A stretch of DNA of 33,912 nucleotides, from assembly GCA_001773455.1 (NCBI GenBank), contig MEWR01000026.1, positions 11,997-45,908 of the forward strand. The letters are read 5' to 3'. This DNA is from Candidatus Abawacabacteria bacterium RBG_16_42_10 (GTDB lineage Bacteria > Patescibacteriota > Gracilibacteria > RBG-16-42-10). The position numbers and the translations under genes were made by a program. Shown piece after piece: positions 26,694 through 33,912 of the stretch (positions are counted from its first letter, which is position 1; each line of letters starts with the position of its first letter). The notes under the pieces were generated by a model. The model ran no database searches and was not told where the DNA came from. It saw nothing but the letters and a program-made list of their open reading frames with translations.

Positions 26694-27722
26694 ATGCAAA
26701 ACAAATCCCCTCTCCGTCTCTCTCTGTGTGCTTTGGTGTTGATGATGCTTTTTGGCTTAGCGCCTAGTGCATCCGCCTCTATTACGGTTGGACCTACCAT
26801 TAAAATATTTACGGAAAAAGAAGGTGCAGCTCCTGGGGCAGTGGTGAAAGGAAAAGTAATTGTGACCAATGGTAATAATGCTCTGCAATTTATACAGCTC
26901 TCAGTCGCTGATGTGTATTATGATGAGCATAACATCCCGATTGTTATAGAGGGGGGGGCTGAGATTCCTAACAAAGTATCGCTGCGAACTTGGATTAAGC
27001 TCAATATCTCAGAAGGTCCGGTAACATTTAAGCCCAATGAAACAAAAGAAATTTCTTATGAAATCCGTATTCCTGAGGATGCTACGCCAGGATCACATAT
27101 GGGAGCAATCTATGCCCTAGGGATCGCTGATCCTCGTGACAAAAATGGTGAAGCCCTCACGGTGAGAACGCGTATGGGTGCTGGAGTTTTGGTAGAAATC
27201 CCGGGTGACATCATAAAAAGCGGTGAAGTCATGAGCTTCGATGTGGGTATTGGTAGTGGAGATGCTCGCTCGGCTTCTCTTGATCCCCAAAGATTTTTTG
27301 GTTTCCCTCCGATCAATTTTGATGCTGCCTATAAAAACACGGGAAATACGTTTTACCAACCTGGTATGCGACTAGAGTTATTCAACTGGTGGGGACGAAA
27401 AGTCGATGAGTTTGTCTCGAGAGGCTTGCGTGTGTTTCCCGGGAACACTTTACATTTTAATGGAGAAATTACGAAAGGTAGTTGGTTATGGTTCGGTCCA
27501 TACAAAGCTGTGCTTCATACTCAAGACGGTGATGGCAATGTCATGCCAGATAGGGAAGTGACATTTTGGTTTATTCCTTGGCTACCAATTTTGGCTCTGT
27601 TGGTTCTGCTGATTGTACTTTTCTGGCTAGGTAAAAAATATACTGTCTATCGTCGTGAAAAATTAAAGAAACATATTGAGCAAACGATAAAAGAGTCGGA
27701 AAGACCTAAAGATCATTCTTAA
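26694..27722 (+). CDS. Exported membrane-anchored DUF916 / WxL-interacting-protein-like protein
   Basis: Signal peptide; ITVGPTIKIFTEKEGAAPGAVVKGKVIVTN..., FKPNETKEISYEIRIPEDATPGSHMGAIYAL; C-terminal TM FIPWLPILALLVLLIVLFWLGKKY plus basic tail. Confidence 0.7.
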   Translation: MQNKSPLRLSLCALVLMMLFGLAPSASASITVGPTIKIFTEKEGAAPGAVVKGKVIVTNGNNALQFIQLSVADVYYDEHNIPIVIEGGAEIPNKVSLRTWIKLNISEGPVTFKPNETKEISYEIRIPEDATPGSHMGAIYALGIADPRDKNGEALTVRTRMGAGVLVEIPGDIIKSGEVMSFDVGIGSGDARSASLDPQRFFGFPPINFDAAYKNTGNTFYQPGMRLELFNWWGRKVDEFVSRGLRVFPGNTLHFNGEITKGSWLWFGPYKAVLHTQDGDGNVMPDREVTFWFIPWLPILALLVLLIVLFWLGKKYTVYRREKLKKHIEQTIKESERPKDHS

Positions 27723-29323
27723 CGACAACTGAGGGTGCGCATATGGAGAGCTCCATCAGGCATCATATAAATGACTCTGCCTGTCGTGAGGCCGGTACTG
27801 AGAACAACCGGGCGGAAATTAGCAAAAGCACTTCTTTCTATAGCCTGATTGTCAGCTACACTTCCGGCTGTACCAGAAAAAAGTGCAATATCAAATTCAC
27901 TGGCATTGTTCCAGGCAACAAATTGTCCAGATGAATGAAGGGATGAAGCGGACGCTGCACCCGCAATGCTGGTTGCGACCCATGGAGCCAGGATTGTTCC
28001 ACTTGTAGATAGTCTGGTTGTAGCAAGGTTATTCCCACTCTCTATCCAATCAACACGATACTCAGCAGTTCCTGCTGCTATGCTTCCATACAACCGAACA
28101 GATGGGCTGACTGATGCTGGTGCGGTGGAAGCAATGATAGTTGCTGAGCTAGTAGCAGGGGTGCCATCGGAGGGTAAAATTCGCACATAAATCTCATCAT
28201 TGCCAGTTACATTGTCCTGAAAACTTGTTAAAAAATTACCTGAACCGGAAGTCGCAATACGTGGTGAGGCCGCTCTGGTCGTTGGCATAAGTGGTTCAAC
28301 AAGAACGTATGTTCTTACTAATACGCCGGCGTTGCTAGTAATAGCAACGTATGCCTGGTAAGGGAGTGGTCCTGAGATTTGGGCATAGGTTACCCCAAAA
28401 ACATTATTTGCTCCGTTATATGCAGCTTGATATGGGGCAAGGTTGGTCGAAGCAGAGACAATATTTTCAGTTGAGATACGATTTCCAGAAAGGGTATTAA
28501 GTCTAATGGCTACCAAATCTCCAGGCACAGAGCGTACGTAGACAAGTACGCATGAATCAGAGAAGCCGCTGCACCCAATGGTAACGTTATTACCAATTTC
28601 CATGGTGGCTAGATCTGGATTTACGTCTCTGGTAGGAACACTTGCTGTCATTCCATCCGGGGAGATTGAAGTGTAGTAGAGATGCCCGCCTGCCAGGTGG
28701 GCGACAGCGATATTTCCAGCTCGAGTAAGGGCTGTGCTAAAAGGCGCACTGCTGCCGGGACTTGGAGTCACTGGCAGTACGATATCAGGGCCAATCATCA
28801 TACTGGTATTACAAGGTGGCATAAATGGCCCTGCATCTGGCACATCGCCGGCATCTGGGCCTCCATCAATTGGTCCCGTATCCACACCCGTATCTCTCGG
28901 CCCAGTATCGACAATATCACCTGCATCTCGTACGTCGCCACTGTCAGATATTGCCGCATCCATGCCTGTATCTATACGAGCATCCATGATATCACCACTA
29001 TCGATCACACTTGTGTCTGGTCCGGCATCCGGCACAACAGGAACATCCATGGGAGCGTCTATCGGCAACACATCTGCATCAATCATTCCTGTATCAATTC
29101 CAGTATCGGCTTGAGCATCCATGTGCCCATCTGGTGCGTCGAGTGAACTGTCCATGTGAGCATCTCTTATTTCTGCTCCGGCGTCTTGATTTTCTTGAAA
29201 GCGATTTTGGAAAGGAATACAACCTGTCTGGCCCATGCTATTACTCATCAATATGACGAAGAGTAATTTTCTCAATGTGCTATTGTTTTTGAATAGTGGT
29301 GCCAGGCGAAGAGAAAGTCGCAT
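27719..29323 (-). CDS. Putative lipoprotein with Asp/Ala/Gly/Thr-rich repeat linker and probable beta-propeller-like C-terminal region
   Basis: N-terminal signal with TGC; DAGPDTSVIDSGDIMDARIDTGMDAAISDSGDVRDAGDIVDTGPRDTGVDTGPIDGGPDAGDVPDAG. Confidence 0.75.
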   Translation of the reverse strand: MRLSLRLAPLFKNNSTLRKLLFVILMSNSMGQTGCIPFQNRFQENQDAGAEIRDAHMDSSLDAPDGHMDAQADTGIDTGMIDADVLPIDAPMDVPVVPDAGPDTSVIDSGDIMDARIDTGMDAAISDSGDVRDAGDIVDTGPRDTGVDTGPIDGGPDAGDVPDAGPFMPPCNTSMMIGPDIVLPVTPSPGSSAPFSTALTRAGNIAVAHLAGGHLYYTSISPDGMTASVPTRDVNPDLATMEIGNNVTIGCSGFSDSCVLVYVRSVPGDLVAIRLNTLSGNRISTENIVSASTNLAPYQAAYNGANNVFGVTYAQISGPLPYQAYVAITSNAGVLVRTYVLVEPLMPTTRAASPRIATSGSGNFLTSFQDNVTGNDEIYVRILPSDGTPATSSATIIASTAPASVSPSVRLYGSIAAGTAEYRVDWIESGNNLATTRLSTSGTILAPWVATSIAGAASASSLHSSGQFVAWNNASEFDIALFSGTAGSVADNQAIERSAFANFRPVVLSTGLTTGRVIYMMPDGALHMRTLSCR

Positions 29324-29388
29324 AAAAAACCTTAGTATGTAGAGGTGCTATCCTACAACATTTTAGGGTGGGAAGAAAGGGCCTTGTA

Positions 29389-30837
29389 TTACTGTACCGG
29401 GGTAAAGTCAGATACTTTCAAGACAAGAGTATCTTCGCCTATGGTCTCGTCTTGCTTTTTTAATTCGACAATAATTTGTTCAAAAGGTTGTGGATTTTTT
29501 TCGAATAAAGCCAGTTTCAAGATCAGTGCGTAATCATGGCGGAGAGCTAGCTTATACTCCTTGTCACCCATATAGGTAAATATCACTTTTGTATGTTTCT
29601 GCGGATCAAAGCTTGTTGCAGCTTGTCGTAATTCTTGCAAATTGCGAGCTACCGGTTGAATGAGTAGATTGTCATATCCCTGCAGAGCAAAAATCATGCT
29701 GGCAATAGTGATTACAATGAAGGTGCTGTACTGAATAGTATCTCGGGTAGAATTCTTTTTCACCATTCTTACAAAAGATTGCAGTGCCACGATAGCTATC
29801 ACCGTTACGACTCCGCTGAGTGCGAGCAGGGTGCGATAATTAGCGAGATTCTCATCAATAATGAGGTTGGATGAATAGCTCAGTAATATGAAAAGTAAAA
29901 TGAAGATGAAGTTGATAGGTATATCTTTTTTTTGTTTCTGTTGAATGAAATGCAGGATCAATCCCACAATAATTATAGCTGCAACAGTAGTTGCCACAGT
30001 ACCACTTGGTGGTAAGTAAATGAGGTTAAATGCTTTGAGTAGTGGCCTCGTAATGAACCAACTAAGTTTCTCTACCGGATCTTCAAGAAATGCGGCTCGG
30101 GCGAGCGCTGGAGTATTAAATAGGAATAAATATATTTTAAAGGTGATAAAGTGAGCTATAGCTCCTAGACCACTCATGATGAGAAAAAACAATGTTTGTG
30201 AAAACTTCTTCGCGCCTGTGTTATAAAAAAAGAAAATAGTAATAAATACGGCGGTGAACGTAGCTGAGGTGGGGTGAATGTTATAAGCAAAGACCAAAAG
30301 AACAACTGCTAACACATTCCACAGCCACTTCTTTAACTTTGTCGCTGTGAGTGATTTCTCCATGGACAGGAATGCGAAGTAAGCGATAACTGCAGCCCAA
30401 GGGGCGAGGAATAGTACCGCCCAACTGGCATACTCTTGAAATGCTGGCATGATAGTGATGAGCAGTGCGAAAATGGCTGAAAGAAAAATATTTTCTCCAT
30501 ATTTCTTGAATGTGTGGAAGAGACAAATTGCCAAAGCAAAAATGCCAAGCAAACCAATGAGTCTGATGATCCACATATCGTCGATATTTCCTATCCATGC
30601 TAGGGCAGGGGCAACGAGTGCGTTAAATAGTCTTGCCTGGGCTATGGCCTGTACGGTGAATTTGTCTGAGTGAATAAGCCCTTCATAGAGATATTCATAG
30701 TCATCAGGAAGGAGATATTTATTGGTAAGTACCGGTAGGTATACAAAGAGTTGGCCGACGAAAATGATGAGGTAGCTCAATATATTTTGCCACAATGGAA
30801 TTGGAGAAATCGTATTAAGATGGTTGTGAATTTTCAT
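29389..30837 (-). CDS. Multi-TM GtrII-like glucosyltransferase domain protein (paralog b)
   Basis: YLLPDDYEYLYEGLIHSDKFTVQAIAQARLFNALVAPALAWIG; many TM segments; start at MKIHNHLNT (30837) avoids overlap with the upstream gene. Confidence 0.78.
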   Translation of the reverse strand: MKIHNHLNTISPIPLWQNILSYLIIFVGQLFVYLPVLTNKYLLPDDYEYLYEGLIHSDKFTVQAIAQARLFNALVAPALAWIGNIDDMWIIRLIGLLGIFALAICLFHTFKKYGENIFLSAIFALLITIMPAFQEYASWAVLFLAPWAAVIAYFAFLSMEKSLTATKLKKWLWNVLAVVLLVFAYNIHPTSATFTAVFITIFFFYNTGAKKFSQTLFFLIMSGLGAIAHFITFKIYLFLFNTPALARAAFLEDPVEKLSWFITRPLLKAFNLIYLPPSGTVATTVAAIIIVGLILHFIQQKQKKDIPINFIFILLFILLSYSSNLIIDENLANYRTLLALSGVVTVIAIVALQSFVRMVKKNSTRDTIQYSTFIVITIASMIFALQGYDNLLIQPVARNLQELRQAATSFDPQKHTKVIFTYMGDKEYKLALRHDYALILKLALFEKNPQPFEQIIVELKKQDETIGEDTLVLKVSDFTPVQ

Positions 30838-30838
30838 A

Positions 30839-32290
30839 TTAATCGTTGTGCATGAGGAGAGTTTTTGCACTAATAACAAAGGAGTTTGCTTGCCGGGGTG
30901 ATTTGTCTGGCTGTACAAGGACTTTCATTCCTGTTTTATATCGGTCGTTTTCGAATAATATTGATTCGATCATAGGAATGTGAAAGAACACCTGCGTATC
31001 GAAAGCAATTTTTTCCGTATTGTTAGAATATGTCACAATAACATTATTATGAAGATCTGAATTGAAACTTTTTAACTTGTCCCGGAACAACTCTAACCCT
31101 CCCTCGGTTCTTTGAATAATAAGTTCAGTTAAGCTTATATTAGCAAATAGTAAGCAGGAGATAGTTATAAGTATAAAAAGAGTGTAAGAAGCAATGTTTT
31201 TGAATTTTCCTAACAAACCTACTATCTCTCTTATTGCAGCAAAAAACATTACAGCCAACACACCTGTTAGTGCTAATAAAGTTCTATAATTAGCAAGGTT
31301 TTCATCAATTATTAGATTGGAGGAATAACTAAAAAGTAACAGAATAGTGAGTATCACGAAATTTATAAGAATATCTTTTTGTTTGTTGTGCAGGAAAATT
31401 GTAGTAAGTCCTACAATGATTGTGAGTCCAACAAGAACGGCGACCCAAATATTTGCTGGTAAATATATAAGGTTAATTGATTTATAAAATGGTCTGGTGA
31501 TAAACCAACTCAATTTTTCAAAAGGATCATCAATTAAAGTTGTACGCGCAATCGCTTGAGTGTTGAGTAAAAACAGGTAAATCTTAAAAATAGTAAAATT
31601 AGCAACAGCACCGAGACCGCTGATCAATAGGAAAAATAATGTATGGAGAAATCTCTTTTCTGCTTTTGTGTAAAGGAAAAAAATGGTGATAAATACAGCG
31701 ATGAATGTTGCAGATGTCGGGTGAATATTATATGCAAAAACCATCAAAAAAATCGCAATGGTACTCCAAAGAAATCTGTGCCATTTTATCTTCATCAATG
31801 CTCTTTCTATGCTTAAAAAAGCTGCATATGCCACAACTGCACCCCAAGGTGCCAAGTAGAGAACTGCCCAACTGGCATACTCTTGAAATGCGGGCATGAT
31901 AGTGATGAGCAGCGCAAAAAGAGCGGAAAGAAATATCTTTTCGCCATATTTTCTGAATGTGTGAAAGATACAAATCGCCAAAGCAAAAATGCCAAGCAAG
32001 CCGATGAGTCTGATGATCCACATGTCATCAATCCTGCCAATCCAAGCAAAAGAAGGTGCTACAAGAATATTAAAGAGTCGCCCTTGACCAATAGCTTGTA
32101 TTGTAAATTTGTCTGAGTTTGTCACCCCAGCCATAAAATAGTCATAATCATCCGGGACCAAGTACCTATGCGTAAGTACTGGTAGATATACAAAAAGCTG
32201 ACCGCAAAAAATGATTAAGTAACTAGCAATATAGTGCCAAAGTGGCAACCTTGTTGTTTTGATTTTTTCTTCCGTATCTGCCTTTCTCAT
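30839..32290 (-). CDS. Multi-TM GtrII-like glucosyltransferase domain protein (paralog a)
   Basis: YLVPDDYDYFMAGVTNSDKFTIQAIGQGRLFNILVAPSFAWIG; aligned with the 29389 gene over its length. Confidence 0.8.
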   Translation of the reverse strand: MRKADTEEKIKTTRLPLWHYIASYLIIFCGQLFVYLPVLTHRYLVPDDYDYFMAGVTNSDKFTIQAIGQGRLFNILVAPSFAWIGRIDDMWIIRLIGLLGIFALAICIFHTFRKYGEKIFLSALFALLITIMPAFQEYASWAVLYLAPWGAVVAYAAFLSIERALMKIKWHRFLWSTIAIFLMVFAYNIHPTSATFIAVFITIFFLYTKAEKRFLHTLFFLLISGLGAVANFTIFKIYLFLLNTQAIARTTLIDDPFEKLSWFITRPFYKSINLIYLPANIWVAVLVGLTIIVGLTTIFLHNKQKDILINFVILTILLLFSYSSNLIIDENLANYRTLLALTGVLAVMFFAAIREIVGLLGKFKNIASYTLFILITISCLLFANISLTELIIQRTEGGLELFRDKLKSFNSDLHNNVIVTYSNNTEKIAFDTQVFFHIPMIESILFENDRYKTGMKVLVQPDKSPRQANSFVISAKTLLMHND

Positions 32291-32652
32291 GCTCCGCGGG
32301 TCAAAACAAATATTCCCACGAGAATAATAATTGCTCCGAAAACTTTATTCGCAGTGAGTGCTTCTTTGAAAATCAGATTGCCAAAGATAAATACCAATAG
32401 AAATGTCAGTGCCATGAAGAATGGGCTCACAAAGCTCAGCTCCATTTTTTCAAAAATCTTGATGGAAAGGAAAAAGGCTACAAAGTACAGTGCCAGCCCT
32501 ATCCAGATCAGTGGTGATGTCAGAATAAAAATCAGAGACTGCTGATTGAAACCAATGCTAAATGATTTGGCAATTGTTGCCTGCTTGAGACTTGCTTGAG
32601 CGAGACTGTTACAGAGAGCCGCGATGACGACAAGGATAATATTGGTAAGCAT
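32287..32652 (-). CDS. SMR/EamA-like small membrane transporter
   Basis: 121 aa, four hydrophobic segments, ELSFVSPFFMALTFLLVFIFGNLIFKEALTANKVFGAIIILVGIFVL. Confidence 0.85.
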   Translation of the reverse strand: MLTNIILVVIAALCNSLAQASLKQATIAKSFSIGFNQQSLIFILTSPLIWIGLALYFVAFFLSIKIFEKMELSFVSPFFMALTFLLVFIFGNLIFKEALTANKVFGAIIILVGIFVLTRGA

Positions 32653-32660
32653 GGAGAGGT

Positions 32661-33620
32661 TTAGTCTGATTCATGATCCACGGTACTCTCTACCAAGTAA
32701 ATAGGTCGTTTCTTGTTTTCTATGAACAAAAGCCCAAGATATTGTCCAATCATACCAATGATGAAGAACTGCATAGCAAACAGCATGCTTATCATTACTA
32801 CAATTGTTGTATAGCCGGGTATGGTAAAGCCGAGAATTTTCATCACGACACTGTAGAGACCGATGGCAATACTAAGACCGGCAATAATAGCGCCGAGAGT
32901 CGTGCCCAGTTGCAGTGGAATTGTAGAAAAAGAACTTATGGCATGCATGGAGAGTTTCCAGAGTTTCCAGAAAGAATATTTACTGGTGCCGGCGGCTCGT
33001 CTGGGAGCGATATACGGCAAGGTTGTTTTTTTGAAGCCGATGATTTGAATGAAACCGCGCAAGAAACGAGATCTTTCCCTGAATTCGTTTTTCAGCAAGT
33101 CTGCAATCCTTCGTGAAATCAGGAAAAAATCGGAAGCGTGTGGGGTGATATGGCCGGAAGAAAGTTTATTCAGAACAGTATAAAAAAGCGAAGAAGCGAA
33201 TTTGTGGAACCAGTTGGTGCCTTTATTTTCTACGCGAGTCATCGTGATGATTTCATTGCCGGCGGCAAAGGTCCCAAGAAGTTGAGGGATGTACTGTGGT
33301 GGATGCTGTAAGTCGACATCCATACATATGACAGCTGTTCCTTGGCTATGATCGATACCAGCGAGCATCGCAGCTTCATGGCCGAAATTTCTTGAGAAAT
33401 GAATGACACGTACGCTTTTGTTTTTCTTCGCAATATCACGGAGTATGGATCTGCTTTCGTCAGTACTGCCATCATCGACAAAGAGCACCTCATATGTCTT
33501 GTGGAGCTTTTTTAAGACCTTTTCTGTTTCTTTCCAAAATAGCGGAAGAGCTTCTTCTTCATTGTAGACAGAGACGACGAGAGAAAATGACAGCGCTTTC
33601 TTTTGTTTTCGGAGGGACAT
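32661..33620 (-). CDS. Family 2 glycosyltransferase, GtrB/bactoprenol glucosyltransferase-like
   Basis: FSLVVSVYNEEEALPLFW, VLFVDDGSTDESRSIL, MDVDLQHPPQYIPQL, FLRGFIQIIGFKKTTLPYIAPRRAAGTSKYSFWKLWKLSMHAISSFSTIPLQLG; two C-terminal TMs. Confidence 0.93.
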   Translation of the reverse strand: MSLRKQKKALSFSLVVSVYNEEEALPLFWKETEKVLKKLHKTYEVLFVDDGSTDESRSILRDIAKKNKSVRVIHFSRNFGHEAAMLAGIDHSQGTAVICMDVDLQHPPQYIPQLLGTFAAGNEIITMTRVENKGTNWFHKFASSLFYTVLNKLSSGHITPHASDFFLISRRIADLLKNEFRERSRFLRGFIQIIGFKKTTLPYIAPRRAAGTSKYSFWKLWKLSMHAISSFSTIPLQLGTTLGAIIAGLSIAIGLYSVVMKILGFTIPGYTTIVVMISMLFAMQFFIIGMIGQYLGLLFIENKKRPIYLVESTVDHESD

Positions 33621-33658
33621 TTTTTGTTTTGGGGTGTCATGTAATTATACCACAATGC

Positions 33659-33696
33659 AGTTCTAAGTTCTAAGTTCAAAATTCTAAGTTAGAACT
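33659..33696 (+). repeat. Heptamer array element copy 4
   Basis: AG TTCTAAG TTCTAAG TTCAAAA TTCTAAG TTAGAAC T; terminal inverted repeats AGTTCTAA/TTAGAACT. Confidence 0.85.
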
Positions 33697-33768
33697 CGAT
33701 AAAGGAACCAGCATAGTGTCAGGAAGAAAATTTTGTTTCTGAGTGAGCTGGGATTAATATGGCAAACT

Positions 33769-33825
33769 AAAAAAGAGGCATATAGCGCAGGACGGGACCT
33801 TTTACGTAGCCTCTCATGGTGACAT
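33769..33825 (-). ncRNA. Putative ~57 nt small RNA or attenuator leader (copy B)
   Basis: Minus strand: TTGATT (33854-33859)-N18-TATCAT (33830-33835); AUGUCACCAUGAGAGGC...GCCUCUUUUUU; paralog of 15881-15935. Confidence 0.6.
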
Positions 33826-33829
33826 CCTT

Positions 33830-33859
33830 ATGATACTACGAACATCATTTGGGAATCAA
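33830..33859 (-). promoter_or_regulatory. Putative promoter of small RNA copy B
   Basis: TTGATT-N18-TATCAT, same geometry as copy A. Confidence 0.55.
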
Positions 33860-33877
33860 GAATATGAATTAACTCAC

Positions 33878-33900
33878 AAAAAACCTGACCGAAGCGGTCA
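33878..33900 (-). terminator. Intrinsic terminator for a minus-strand gene outside the right edge
   Basis: Minus: TGACCG-CTT-CGGTCA-GG-TTTTTT. Confidence 0.8.
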
Positions 33901-33912
33901 ACGTTAACTCAT

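Noticed and set aside
30281-30598. Similar alternate-frame ORFs in both GtrII-like genes (30281..30598 and 31728..32021)
   Set aside because: Explained by nucleotide similarity of the two paralogs in the real frame.

Overview
The window looks like chromosomal sequence from a Patescibacteria/CPR-like bacterium (inference from gene content and small, surface-rich gene complement; standard genetic code). Housekeeping genes include a CIRCE-controlled groES-groEL operon, a CDP-alcohol phosphatidyltransferase, a response regulator, RNase Y, a DUF192 protein, an ECF sigma factor overlapping a DUF5667 membrane protein, ndk and a comM/YifB ATPase. Interspersed with these is a large set of surface/exported genes: a truncated-at-window-edge LPKTG-anchored DUF11-type protein, a lipoprotein with a PpiC domain between possible SecD-P1-like halves, a four-member tandem family of secreted proteins (two with Calx-beta plus an extra C-terminal domain) followed by a DUF916/WxL-interacting-like membrane protein, an Asp/Ala/Gly-repeat lipoprotein, and a gtrB-SMR-GtrII-GtrII glycosylation operon. 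The most interesting non-coding signals are: (i) two near-identical ~55-57 nt small-RNA/attenuator cassettes 18 kb apart, each with a matching promoter (TTGATT-N18-TANNAT), conserved 5' end and intrinsic terminator; (ii) a four-copy dispersed array of five phased heptamers (TTCTAAR TTCTAAG TTCAAAR TTCTAAG TTAGAAC); (iii) a ~430 nt hairpin-rich intergenic region between two of the secreted paralogs; (iv) palindromic GATTAATC elements, one inside the comM coding sequence; (v) a relic C-terminal cassette downstream of one paralog, suggesting 3'-end exchange.
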